A DNA stretch of 64,000 nucleotides from Dokdonella sp. (GTDB taxonomy: Bacteria > Pseudomonadota > Gammaproteobacteria > Xanthomonadales > Rhodanobacteraceae). Of the stretch, positions 33,183-41,917 are shown piece after piece; position 1 is the first letter of the stretch, and each line of letters begins with the position of its first letter. The stretch spans positions 43,586-107,585 of the forward strand of contig JAHCAR010000014.1 of the NCBI GenBank assembly GCA_019634795.1, read 5' to 3'. The notes beneath the pieces were generated by a model. The model made no database searches. It was not told the DNA's origin and saw only the letters and a program-made list of their open reading frames with translations. Made by a program: the position numbers and the translations under genes.

Positions 33183-35810
33183 ATGAAGCAGATCAGAAAG
33201 CACCGACCGGCGCGTAGCCTGCTCGCCGCCGCCATCTTCCTCCATCTGGCCCATGCCCAGGCACAGGCCCCGGTCGAGGTCCCCGATGGCACGCAAACGC
33301 CGGGGCCCGATGCCGCCGATACGGTGCACCTGAAGGGCGTCGAGGTGAAGGGCCGGACCGAGAGCGGCAACGAAGCCCTGTACCTCGATGAAAAGCGGCT
33401 CGCCCCGGTGGTAACCGAGGCGCTCAGTTCGGAACAGATATCGCGCACCGGCGACTCCGACGCAGCCACGACGCTCAAGCGCGTGCCGGGACTGAGCCTG
33501 ATCAATGGTCGCTACATCTATGTGCGCGGACTCGGCGAGCGCTATTCGAGCGTGCTGCTCAACGGCGCCCAGATTCCGAGCCCGGACTTCACGCGCCGCG
33601 TCGTGCCGCTCGACCTGTTCCCGAACGAACTGCTCGACGGCATCGTCGTGCAGAAATCCTATTCGCCGGACATGCCGGGTGAGTTCGGCGGCGGTACCGT
33701 GCAATTGCGCACGCGTGAAGTGCCGCGGGCGCCGTTCTTCCGCGTGCAGGGCACGCTCGGATACAACGACGGCACCACCTTCGAGGATGGTTTGCGCTAC
33801 GACGGCGGTGGTCGGGACTGGACCGGTTACGATGACGGCACCCGCGAACTTCCTGGCTCGCTGGCCGGGGCGATCGCCAACGGCAGCTACCTGAGGCCGC
33901 AATCGATCAACAATCCGGACGGGGCAACGCCGGCCGAGCTGCAGACCTATGGTCGCGATCTTGCCCGCTCGGGATTCGGCATCAAGCAGGAAAAGACCGG
34001 CCCCGATACGGGCTTTTCGCTGGGCCTCGGCAATGGCTATCAGCTCAACGACGATATCCGTCTCGGCGTCATCGGTGCGGTCCGCTACAGCCAGCAATGG
34101 GATACCCGCGACGAGGTCCGCAACATCTACAACAGTAGCGACGCCGGGCTGACTCCGGTCGGTTCGCTCGCCGTCGACAGCACCGAGCGCGCAATCGACG
34201 CGAGCGCCTTTGTCGGGGTCGGACTCGATATCGGCAAGTACCATCGGCTCGGCCTGACCGTGATGCAGCTGCGCCAGACAGACGATCGCACGCGCACCAG
34301 CGACGGCGTCGTCGACAGCGTCGATTCGCGCTACTACGAGCTCAAATGGGTCGAGAACCAGCTGGCCGCTCAGCAGCTGACCGGAAAACACCTGTTTCCG
34401 GCGCTCCACGATCTCGAGCTCGACTGGCAATACACGCACGCCAAGGCGACCCGCGACGAGCCGAACCGGCGCAGCTACCGTTACGACTATTCCGGTGACC
34501 TGCTCGAATATTCGCGGCGCTCCGATGCCAATGCCACGGTCTATGGCGATCTTTCGGACGATCAGGACGACTATGGCTTCAAGGCCACGCTGCCGTTCTT
34601 CTTCGACAACGGCTCCTCGCTCTCGCTGATGGCCGGTGCCGGTCGCACGACCCGTGATCGCGATTCGTCGATCCGGACCTTCGCCTATCAACTCGCCTCC
34701 GGCTCGCCGCTGAACGCCGAGCCCGGATTTTTCTCGCAGCCGATCGACGCGATCCTCGACGATGCCAACATCCGCCCTGACGGCTTCGTCCTGCGCGAAG
34801 TCACGCGCCCTACCGACAACTATTTCGCCGAACAGACCATCACCAGCATGTTCCTCAACGCCGACCTCAATCTCGGCGCCTGGCGCTTCATCGCCGGTGC
34901 GCGGCGCGAGAAGAACGACCAGTCGGTGACCACCTTCGACATCGGCAACTCGAACTTCGACCCGATCGTCTCGAGCAACAAGGCAAGCACCTGGCTGCCC
35001 GCGGCCGGCATTACCTGGGCCTACAGCGACAATGCCCAGCTGCGCGCCGGCTTCAGCCGCACCTTGTCCCGCCCTGACTTCCGCGAGCTCTCGCCGGCGC
35101 CGTTCACCGACCCCGAGCTCGACATCGACACGATCGGTGACCCCGATCTGAAGACCACGCGCCTGCGCAACGTAGACCTGCGCTGGGAGTACTACTTCGG
35201 TGGCGCCGACAGCGTGTCGCTGTCCCTGTTCCAGAAGAAGTTCGAGAATCCGATCGAGAAGCTCCGCCTGCCGGGCTCGACCGTGCTGCTCAAGCTGGCC
35301 AACGCGGCCAGCGCGAACAACCGCGGCATCGAGATCGATGCGCAGAAGGGCCTCGGTTTCATCGGCGAGCGCTGGCTGCACGGCGTCGACCTGAGCGCCT
35401 GGCACGTCGGATTCAACTACGCACGCATCAAGTCCTCGATCGAGCTCGATCCGGCGACTTCAGGATTCCAGACCAACCAGTCACGACCGATGCAGGGCCA
35501 GTCGCCGTATGTCGTCAATTTGCAGCTCGGCTACAGCGGCGAAACCGACGAGGCCAACCTGCTCTTCAACCGCTTCGGCCGGCGCATCTCCGAAGTCGGC
35601 GTGCAGGGTCAGCCCGACGTCTATGAGGAGTCCTACAACAGCCTCGATTTCCTCTGGCGCCATCGCTTCGGCGAGGACTGGCGGGTGACCCTGCGCCTGC
35701 GCAACCTGCTCGACCCGGACGTCCGCTTCACCCAGGGCGGGCTCGACACGCGCGTGTACTCGCGTGGGCGCGAAGCGCTCGTGTCGCTCGAATGGCGGCC
35801 GCTGAAATAG
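33183..35810 (+). CDS. TonB-dependent outer membrane receptor
   Basis: The 875-residue protein has a signal peptide (cut near AQAQA, about residue 28) and a plug domain. The plug motifs are ATTLKRVPGLSLINGRYIYV, RGLGERYSSVLLNGAQIPSP and VVQKSYSPDMPGEFGGG at about 95-185. A long beta-barrel follows. An internal ARREKNDQSV...RAGFSRTLSRPDFRELSP block is typical of the family. The C-terminus is SLEWRPLK, ending in Lys rather than an aromatic residue. The ligand is unknown. ATG 33183 gives a proper signal peptide; the longer frame from 33138 is rejected. The next gene, 145 bp downstream, encodes a secreted protein that may be its partner. Confidence 0.9.
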   Translation: MKQIRKHRPARSLLAAAIFLHLAHAQAQAPVEVPDGTQTPGPDAADTVHLKGVEVKGRTESGNEALYLDEKRLAPVVTEALSSEQISRTGDSDAATTLKRVPGLSLINGRYIYVRGLGERYSSVLLNGAQIPSPDFTRRVVPLDLFPNELLDGIVVQKSYSPDMPGEFGGGTVQLRTREVPRAPFFRVQGTLGYNDGTTFEDGLRYDGGGRDWTGYDDGTRELPGSLAGAIANGSYLRPQSINNPDGATPAELQTYGRDLARSGFGIKQEKTGPDTGFSLGLGNGYQLNDDIRLGVIGAVRYSQQWDTRDEVRNIYNSSDAGLTPVGSLAVDSTERAIDASAFVGVGLDIGKYHRLGLTVMQLRQTDDRTRTSDGVVDSVDSRYYELKWVENQLAAQQLTGKHLFPALHDLELDWQYTHAKATRDEPNRRSYRYDYSGDLLEYSRRSDANATVYGDLSDDQDDYGFKATLPFFFDNGSSLSLMAGAGRTTRDRDSSIRTFAYQLASGSPLNAEPGFFSQPIDAILDDANIRPDGFVLREVTRPTDNYFAEQTITSMFLNADLNLGAWRFIAGARREKNDQSVTTFDIGNSNFDPIVSSNKASTWLPAAGITWAYSDNAQLRAGFSRTLSRPDFRELSPAPFTDPELDIDTIGDPDLKTTRLRNVDLRWEYYFGGADSVSLSLFQKKFENPIEKLRLPGSTVLLKLANAASANNRGIEIDAQKGLGFIGERWLHGVDLSAWHVGFNYARIKSSIELDPATSGFQTNQSRPMQGQSPYVVNLQLGYSGETDEANLLFNRFGRRISEVGVQGQPDVYEESYNSLDFLWRHRFGEDWRVTLRLRNLLDPDVRFTQGGLDTRVYSRGREALVSLEWRPLK

Positions 35811-35836
35811 TTTCGTAATCGAAGTCTTCGGCGTGT

Positions 35837-35856
35837 AGTCGAATGGTCATTCGACT
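35837..35856. promoter_or_regulatory. 20-bp palindrome between receptor and beta-helix gene
   Basis: AGTCGAATG and CATTCGACT are perfect 9-bp complements around GT. The site lies 26 bp after the receptor stop and 100 bp before the next ATG. No T-run follows, so an operator is more likely than a terminator. A Caulobacter-like PhoB box or an AraC/TetR site cannot be told apart from this alone. Confidence 0.45.
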
Positions 35857-35955
35857 GTCGGCTTTGCGTCATCGGTTCATGCGCATCCTTCAAGACCGTG
35901 GCCGGATGCGCAATTCGCCCTGGCAACGCCGATTCCAATCCGATGGAGATCAAGC

Positions 35956-37707
35956 ATGACACGATTCATCAAGAGCGCTGCGCTGGCAGCATGCGTGGCC
36001 GGAGGCCTCATTGCGGCGAGCGCGAATGCCGCCGTCACCCTTTCCGATGCGTTTTCCGGCAACTGGAACGACGTGACGACACAAGGCAAGGGCTGGGGCG
36101 TGGATATCCTGACCCGGCCGAATGGCGACAGGGTCGTCTTCCTGTTTGGTTCCACGTTCGACAACGATGGCAATCCGTTCTGGGTCACCACCAACTTCGA
36201 CATCAAGGAGTTCGAGTTCGCCTGGACAGGAAAGCCGCTGATCAAGGTGGAAGGCAATACGTTCTCCGGCAACCAGCCGGTCGACGTCACCCCGATCGGC
36301 ACGATCGACATGACGGTGGAGAGCTGCGGCGAGATCAATATCAACATCACGCCGAATGCCGAGAGCGGCTTCCAGGCAGTCTCGCAGACCCTTGCGCCGA
36401 TTCAGTTTTTCGCTTCCGGAGTCGAACAGAAAGGCACCAAGTGCGTCTATGAAACCAAGTTCGCGGGTTGCCCGGCCGGTACCACCGCCGGCGCCTTGCC
36501 GCGCAGCTGCGTGCTCAGGGGCGTGATCACACATGACATGACCCTGACCAACGACACGACCTGGATCCTCGACGGCCTGGTCAAGGTCGGCGGCGACAAC
36601 ACCAACCAGACCGTGCTGACGATTCAGCCGGGTACCCTCATCAAGGGCAACGGCGCGACCTCGGACTATCTCTACGTGCAACCGGGCTCCAAGCTCATTG
36701 CCGATGGCAAGGCGTATGCGCCGATCATCTTCACAAGCCCGGATGACGGCGTCACCAGCAGCCGCGAGCCGGCGCCGAAGGACTGGGGTGGCGTCGTGCT
36801 GTCCGGCAATGCGCCGAACAACAAGTGCCCGATCGCTCCGTTCGACTGCCGCAGCGAGTTCGATCCGAACCTGCGCTACGGCGGCAACGACCCGCACGAC
36901 AGCTCGGGCATCCTGCGTTACGTTCAGGTCCGCTACAGCGGCTACATCTTCACCGAGGGTCGCGAAGTCAACGCCTTCACCATGCAATCGGTCGGTGACG
37001 GCACCGTGCTCGACTATCTGCAGGCCTATCGCGGCGGTGACGACGGTATCGAGTTCTTTGGCGGTACCGCCAATCTTCGCCACATGGTCGTGGTCGACGG
37101 CGGCGACGATTCGATCGACTGGGATGAGGGCTGGAGCGGCAAGGCCCAGTTCGCCTACTCGAAGACCGGCACCGGCTTCGGCGAGGACAATGGCTTCGAA
37201 TCCTCGAACCAGAACGAAAACCAGGACGCCACGCCGCGTGCGATGCCGACGATCGCCAACTTCACCTTTATCGGCGGCCCGACCGCGGGCGACGGCATTC
37301 GCCTCAAGGAAGGCACCGGCGGTCATCTCGTGAACGGCGTGGTCAAGGGCTACGACAAGGACGGCAAGGCCTGCCTGTTCATCACCAACGCGCCGACCTA
37401 TGCCGCGGCCGGTTCGCCGACGGCGCTGTCCGGCAACACGACCATCGACCATGTGTTCCTCAACTGCGCGACGCAGTTCAAGCAGGACGATGGCGCGCCG
37501 TGGACCGCCGAGGCCTTCTTCACGGCCCAGGCAGGCAATTCGACCAGCGACGCCATGCTCGACGGCTATCTGCCGATGGCCAATTCTCCGGTACTGGGCG
37601 GCGGTCGCCTGATCCCCGACGGCTTCTTCGAGCCCGCTCCGTATGCCGGCGCCTTCGGCGGACCGGATGGCGACTGGACCCGCGCCTGGACCTACCGCGT
37701 CCAATAA
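35956..37707 (+). CDS. Exported beta-helix-like protein paired with the TonB-dependent receptor
   Basis: This 583-residue secreted protein starts with a signal peptide (MTRFIKSAALAACVAGGLIAASANA). An N-terminal beta module (about 30-150) is followed by a stretch whose motifs recall right-handed beta-helix proteins: WILDGLVKVGG, LTIQPGTLIKGNG, YLYVQPGSKLIADG, PIIFTSPDDG, then DWGGVVLSGNAP, LRYVQVRYSG, DGIEFFGGTANLRHMVVVDG and DSIDWDEGWSG. Four to six Cys in the first half may form disulfides. It ends EPAPYAGAFGG...WTYRV. GGAGA precedes the ATG. The function is not known. A cargo- or glycan-binding partner of the upstream receptor is inference from synteny. Confidence 0.8.
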   Translation: MTRFIKSAALAACVAGGLIAASANAAVTLSDAFSGNWNDVTTQGKGWGVDILTRPNGDRVVFLFGSTFDNDGNPFWVTTNFDIKEFEFAWTGKPLIKVEGNTFSGNQPVDVTPIGTIDMTVESCGEININITPNAESGFQAVSQTLAPIQFFASGVEQKGTKCVYETKFAGCPAGTTAGALPRSCVLRGVITHDMTLTNDTTWILDGLVKVGGDNTNQTVLTIQPGTLIKGNGATSDYLYVQPGSKLIADGKAYAPIIFTSPDDGVTSSREPAPKDWGGVVLSGNAPNNKCPIAPFDCRSEFDPNLRYGGNDPHDSSGILRYVQVRYSGYIFTEGREVNAFTMQSVGDGTVLDYLQAYRGGDDGIEFFGGTANLRHMVVVDGGDDSIDWDEGWSGKAQFAYSKTGTGFGEDNGFESSNQNENQDATPRAMPTIANFTFIGGPTAGDGIRLKEGTGGHLVNGVVKGYDKDGKACLFITNAPTYAAAGSPTALSGNTTIDHVFLNCATQFKQDDGAPWTAEAFFTAQAGNSTSDAMLDGYLPMANSPVLGGGRLIPDGFFEPAPYAGAFGGPDGDWTRAWTYRVQ

Positions 37708-38100
37708 CTGCTGGTCGACTCCTGGCCGGCGCGGACGGATCCGCGTCGGCGCCAGTATCCGGAATCCATCCGGCTGAATCACACGGACCTGCGTCATCGC
37801 AACGGTGGCGCAGGTCTTTGCATTTTCGGCGTGCCTGCGCCGCGACAGGCGCCATGTGCAGGTCGGCGAGGGCGCCGTGCCATGGCCAGGCCGCACGCCC
37901 CCTTGTGCGGAAATCCGCGGCTGGCCGGTCCGCTGGCGCATCCACATCCAGCCATGCATGCCTTCGTTACTACTGGAGCGGCCTGTGAGCCAGCAGCAAG
38001 CCGGGCCACGCCCGCTGCATCCGGATCGCTTCGGTCTGCGTAGATGAGGTTCAGGCGGCTGGTTGCAGTCCGCCAATGCGCCGAATCCAGGGGGAAACGC
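37708..38100. other. Intergenic region with a terminator-like stem
   Basis: The 393 bp gap has no credible gene. A stem with arms GACCTGCG (37786-37793) and CGCAGGTC (37809-37816) and a 15-nt loop is followed by TTTGCATTTT, a plausible weak intrinsic terminator for the beta-helix gene. The rest (37830-38100) has no recognisable repeat. The promoter for the cupredoxin cluster must lie in its right part. GGGGGAAACGC is the ribosome binding site for the ATG at 38101. Confidence 0.5.
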
Positions 38101-39123
38101 ATGCTTGCAAACAGAATCTCCACCGTGGCCGTGTTGTTGCTGCTGTGCGCCTGCGCGACCGGCCCGCGGCCGCCGTCCGCGGATCGCCGCGAAGCGGTGA
38201 CGGCAACGCCTCCGCAAGCGCCTGCCCGGGAGCCCCTGCCCCCGTCGGAGGCAGCGCCAGCGGTGTCCGAGGCGCCGCCGTCGTCAAGCGTCGAACCTTC
38301 GGAGCCATCGCCGGCAACATTGCCTGCAGCGAATGAGGTATCGGGCGAGCCCTCGGCGAAAGCACAGCCCGCGCCGGCCCCGCAAGCGAAGACCAATCCT
38401 CCCACCCTGATCGAGCCGGTGCGAAAGCCCGCTGCGCGAGCGCCGGTTGCCGCTGCACCCGCGGCGGCGGCAACGGCCGCATCGGTGCCTGCGGCCGAGC
38501 CGGAACCTGCCCGAGCCGCGGCGGCCGTTGTCGAGTCAGGCACCCTGCGCGGCCAGCTGCAACTGGTCGCAGCTGCCGGCCAGGAGCTCGGCGCCGACGA
38601 GATGCGGCACGCGGTCGTCTACTACGTGGCCGACCAGGGCGCTGCGCCAGCGCGGCCGGGACGCTACCGGATCTATACGCACAACAAGCAGTTCGAGCCG
38701 GAGTCGATGGTCGTGCCGCTCGGCAGCACGATCAGCTTCCCGAACCAGGACGAGATCCTGCACAACGTGTTTTCGGTGACGCCGAAATCGAGTTTCGACC
38801 TCGGCATCTACGGCGAAGGCAAGTCGGCCGAGTACACATTCAAGCAGACCGGCCTGGTCCTGATCAACTGCAACGTGCATCACGCCATGCAGGCCAACGT
38901 GCTTGTCATCGACACACCCTATTTCACAAGTCCGGGCAGCGATGGCCGATTCGAACTGAAGAACCTGCCCGCCGGCAGCGGCAAGCTGATGGTCTGGCAT
39001 CCGCGCGCAGCCATCCAGGCCATCACCCAGGGAATGCCGGCCGCGGGTCCGGTCGTGCTCAGGTTGGCACTGACCAAGCCGCGCATTTCCGAACACCTCA
39101 ACAAGGAACGCAAGCCGTACTGA
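38101..39123 (+). CDS. Cupredoxin-domain lipoprotein (methylamine-utilisation-like)
   Basis: The 340-residue product has a short signal peptide with a likely lipobox ending LCAC (Cys18). A long Pro/Ala/Glu-rich linker (about 20-145) follows, then a blue-copper-like domain (about 145-325). All four type 1 copper ligands can be picked: His221 (EILHNVFS), Cys257 and His260 (INCNVHHAM), and Met263. The spacing C-x2-H-x2-M is that of the plastocyanin/methylamine-utilisation-like group. The protein should sit on a membrane facing the periplasm with the copper domain on a flexible stalk. It is first in a four-gene cluster and is probably an electron carrier. The partner is unknown. Confidence 0.82.
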   Translation: MLANRISTVAVLLLLCACATGPRPPSADRREAVTATPPQAPAREPLPPSEAAPAVSEAPPSSSVEPSEPSPATLPAANEVSGEPSAKAQPAPAPQAKTNPPTLIEPVRKPAARAPVAAAPAAAATAASVPAAEPEPARAAAAVVESGTLRGQLQLVAAAGQELGADEMRHAVVYYVADQGAAPARPGRYRIYTHNKQFEPESMVVPLGSTISFPNQDEILHNVFSVTPKSSFDLGIYGEGKSAEYTFKQTGLVLINCNVHHAMQANVLVIDTPYFTSPGSDGRFELKNLPAGSGKLMVWHPRAAIQAITQGMPAAGPVVLRLALTKPRISEHLNKERKPY

Positions 39124-39150
39124 ACGGCTGCGCGGGGGAACGCAAACCTC

Positions 39151-40278
39151 ATGAAGATTCAGATGCGGGCATCGCTGACGATGCTGCTGGTGGCGTTGCT
39201 GGTGAGCATCGCCGCCGTTGCCGCGGCCTGGTGGCAGGGCCGCAGCGTCGGCCAACTGCTCGACGAGCACGCGCTCGAGTCGGTGCGCTCGATCCAGCAA
39301 TTCGCCGAAGGCTCGCGTCGTCGCGAGCTTGCCCTGAAGTCGGAGATTCTTGCCACCAATCCGGGATTTGTCGGCTACGTGTCGCAGGCGCTCGCCGCGG
39401 GCTCGGAACCGGGCGGTAGCATCGATGCGGCATCGATTCGCGACCTGCTCGAGGAGCGGCGCCGCCAGTACGGTTTCGATGTCGCCGCCGTGCTCGATCC
39501 AAGAGGAGCCGTCGTGGTCATGCTCGGCGACGCCTTGCGCACACGCCAGGATTTCTCGACGTTGCCGGCAATGCTCAAGGTCCGGGCCGGGGCCTTGGCG
39601 CAGACGGATCTGCTGCTGCACGACGGCAGGCTCGTGCTGCTCACGCTCTCGCCGATGGTGCGCGGCGCCACCATCGAGGCGCTGCTGCTGACCGGCGTCG
39701 AGATCGGCGATGCATTCGTCGCCGAAATCGGCCGCACGGCGCAGGTGGACGCGGCCCTGGTCGCGCCGACGCGGGACGGCTTCGTCGTCCTTGCTTCCAC
39801 GCTCGGGGTTGCCGACCGCCCGGCGCTGGCTGCGGTCGTGGGCGCTGAGCCGCCGATTGCAGCCGGCGCCGCACCGGAGGATTCGATCAGGGAATTCGGC
39901 CTTGCCCTGGCCGACGGCCGGACTCGCGCGTCGGCTGCACCGCTGTTCGGCGCACCGGCAACCGCGCTGTTGGTCGGCATCGTGCCGACGGCGCAGCGCG
40001 TGGTCAGCACGGCCGCGATCAGAAGTCCCCTGCTGATTGCCGGTGCTGCCGTACTGGTCGCCCTGTCGATTCTCGGCCTGCTGATCCAGCGCGGCCTGGT
40101 GCGGCCGCTGGCGCATGTGGTCGACATGTCCGAGCGGGTCCTGCGTGGCGACATCCAGGTCGCGGTACGCAACGCCGGCAAGGGCGACATCGCCCTGATC
40201 GCGGCCGCTTTCAACCAGGCCCTTGCCGGTCTGCGCGGCTACAAGGAAGCCATCGAGAAACGCACGCCGAAGGGCTGA
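39151..40278 (+). CDS. Membrane sensor with periplasmic domain and HAMP, no output domain
   Basis: The 375-residue protein has TM1 (about 8-28), a large periplasmic region (about 30-290, with FDVAAVLDPRGAVVVMLGD resembling a double-CACHE fold), TM2 (about 295-316) and a HAMP domain (about 316-365, RPLAHVVDMSERVLRGDIQV and FNQALAGLRGY). It ends 10 residues later with EKRTPKG. No kinase, GGDEF, EAL or methyl-accepting domain follows. A split receptor, a periplasmic ligand scaffold, or a partner acting through a separate output protein are options. It is 27 bp after the cupredoxin gene. Confidence 0.8.
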   Translation: MKIQMRASLTMLLVALLVSIAAVAAAWWQGRSVGQLLDEHALESVRSIQQFAEGSRRRELALKSEILATNPGFVGYVSQALAAGSEPGGSIDAASIRDLLEERRRQYGFDVAAVLDPRGAVVVMLGDALRTRQDFSTLPAMLKVRAGALAQTDLLLHDGRLVLLTLSPMVRGATIEALLLTGVEIGDAFVAEIGRTAQVDAALVAPTRDGFVVLASTLGVADRPALAAVVGAEPPIAAGAAPEDSIREFGLALADGRTRASAAPLFGAPATALLVGIVPTAQRVVSTAAIRSPLLIAGAAVLVALSILGLLIQRGLVRPLAHVVDMSERVLRGDIQVAVRNAGKGDIALIAAAFNQALAGLRGYKEAIEKRTPKG

Positions 40279-40357
40279 GCGCGCGTTGCGAGGCATGGCG
40301 CCGATCGACTGTCGGCCCGAAATCAATGTCTTTCCAGGCACAGGGGATACCTAAACA

Positions 40358-41299
40358 ATGAACCGCAGCATCCGTTTTGCCGGCCGCGTGATGATGGCCC
40401 TGGCCATCGGCAGCACTCCCGGTACCGGCCTCCTTGCTGCCGACGCCGAGACCAGCCCGGCATCGGCAGCCGAGTCGGCGCGACCCGACGATGCACTGGC
40501 CGGCAGCGACAAGTTGCTGCTCACCGGCGGAGTGACCCAGCTCGAGGGTGCCGCCGGTGGCGGGCTGACTCCGTGGGCCGTGATCGGTGGCTATGGGACG
40601 CGCGACCAGATCGGTGCCAACGCGTTCCTGACCCGGGTCGGCGTGCAGGACTACCACCTCGATGGTGCCGGCGCCCTGATCGGCTTTCTCGACCGCGTCG
40701 AGCTCTCGATCGCCCGTCAGAGCTTCGATACTGAAGATGTCGGCACGGCCCTGGGACTTGGTCGTGGCTACACCTTCACCCAGACCATCATCGGGCTCAA
40801 GCTAAAGCTGGCCGGCGATGTGGTGCTCGAACAGGACAGTTGGATGCCGCAGGTTTCGGTGGGTGCACAATTCAAGAGGAACGATCGTGGCGACCTGCTG
40901 CGCGCGATCGGCGCGAAGGACGACCATGGCGTCGATTTCTATGTCAGCGCGACCAAGCTCTACCTGAGTCAGAGCGTGCTGGCCAATGTGACGCTGCGAT
41001 TCACCAGGGCCAACCAGATCGGCCTGCTCGGATTCGGCGGCGATCGCAACGACAACTACCGGCCGCAACTCGAGGGCTCCGTGGCCTGGCTGCTGAGTCG
41101 CAAGCTCGCGATCGGCGCCGAGTACCGCATGAAGCCCGACAACCTCGGCATTGCCACCGAAGACGACTGGTTCGATGCCTTCATCGCCTGGGCGCCGAGC
41201 AAGCACGTATCGCTGACCCTGGCCTACGCCGATCTCGGCAATATCGTCATCAAGGATCGGCAGCGCGGGCTTTATGCCTCGCTGCAGGTCGGATTCTGA
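40358..41299 (+). CDS. DUF3034 family exported protein
   Basis: The 313-residue protein has a signal peptide (cut near LLAADAE) and then a beta-rich domain. GGVTQLEGAAGGGLTPWAVIGGYGTRDQIGANAF, DYHLDGAGALIGFLDRVELS and RGYTFTQTIIGLKLKLAGD are typical of DUF3034. The pattern of alternating polar/apolar strands ending with YASLQVGF (aromatic C-terminus) fits an outer-membrane barrel. The biochemical role of DUF3034 is not known. It lies 79 bp after the sensor gene and 16 bp before the hemoglobin gene. Confidence 0.85.
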   Translation: MNRSIRFAGRVMMALAIGSTPGTGLLAADAETSPASAAESARPDDALAGSDKLLLTGGVTQLEGAAGGGLTPWAVIGGYGTRDQIGANAFLTRVGVQDYHLDGAGALIGFLDRVELSIARQSFDTEDVGTALGLGRGYTFTQTIIGLKLKLAGDVVLEQDSWMPQVSVGAQFKRNDRGDLLRAIGAKDDHGVDFYVSATKLYLSQSVLANVTLRFTRANQIGLLGFGGDRNDNYRPQLEGSVAWLLSRKLAIGAEYRMKPDNLGIATEDDWFDAFIAWAPSKHVSLTLAYADLGNIVIKDRQRGLYASLQVGF

Positions 41300-41315
41300 C
41301 CCGATGGAGCGCACC

Positions 41316-41786
41316 ATGAACGCAATGCAAGAACACCTTGGCAGGCTCGTCCTCGCGATCCTCGTCCTGATCTCCTGCGCCACGCCGGTGCTCGCCGACG
41401 AGAACCCCGCGCCGGCCGATCCCACGCTGTTGCCGGTCTTCGAGCAGTTCGGCGGCAAGCCGGGCATCGATGCGCTGATGGAGGACTTCATGATCAAACT
41501 GATCGAGGATCCGCGTACGCGCAACTATTTCGCCGAGGCCGACCAGACCCACATCAAGGCCATGCTCGCCGAGCAGTTCTGCGTGATCCTGGGCGGCCCC
41601 TGCACCTATACGGGCAAGGGCATGAAGGAGGCGCATGCGAAGCTCGTCATCAACGAAGGCGGATTCAATGCGCTGGTCGAGGACCTGCAGCAGGCGATGG
41701 ACATGCACGGGATCCCGTTTCGGGCGCAGAACAAGCTGCTGGCGGTCCTCGCGCCGATGCATCGCGAAGTGATCACCCAGCCCTGA
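41316..41786 (+). CDS. Exported group 1 truncated hemoglobin
   Basis: The 156-residue product has a signal peptide (MNAMQEHLGRLVLAILVLIS...VLA, cut near residue 27) followed by a 2-on-2 globin of the TrHbN type. Markers are FEQFGGKPGIDALMEDF (A/B helices), GGPCTYTGKGMKEAHAKL with proximal His107, and a GFNALVEDLQQAM helix. Position B10 is Met59 rather than the usual Tyr, and the pair Cys89/Cys95 could form a disulfide in the periplasm. ATG 41316 is preferred because GGAG lies 5-6 bp upstream. It is the last gene of the cupredoxin cluster. Roles in NO or O2 binding are possible. Confidence 0.86.
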   Translation: MNAMQEHLGRLVLAILVLISCATPVLADENPAPADPTLLPVFEQFGGKPGIDALMEDFMIKLIEDPRTRNYFAEADQTHIKAMLAEQFCVILGGPCTYTGKGMKEAHAKLVINEGGFNALVEDLQQAMDMHGIPFRAQNKLLAVLAPMHREVITQP

Positions 41787-41861
41787 TCCACTCACGGCGC
41801 CAGGCGCCCGCGGAAGGGCCGTATTCGGGTGCCTGCGGCTCTGCGCAGCATGGTTGCGGCC

Positions 41862-41867
41862 TATAAT
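41862..41867 (+). promoter_or_regulatory. Perfect -10 hexamer TATAAT before the channel gene
   Basis: TATAAT at 41862-41867 lies 50 bp before the ATG at 41918. A good -35 box is not visible at 16-18 bp upstream. The intergenic space (41787-41917) also holds GGCGCCAGGCGCC, a small stem after the hemoglobin stop codon. Confidence 0.4.
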
Positions 41868-41917
41868 CGGCCGATGACACTGCCCAGGCCCGAACCGATC
41901 ACGGAACCGCGACGCCG

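Noticed and set aside
37794-38543. Minus-strand 249-codon frame over the start of the cupredoxin gene
   Set aside because: Ala/Gly-rich shadow of the Pro/Ala linker. The plus-strand gene has a ribosome binding site, lipobox and copper ligands.
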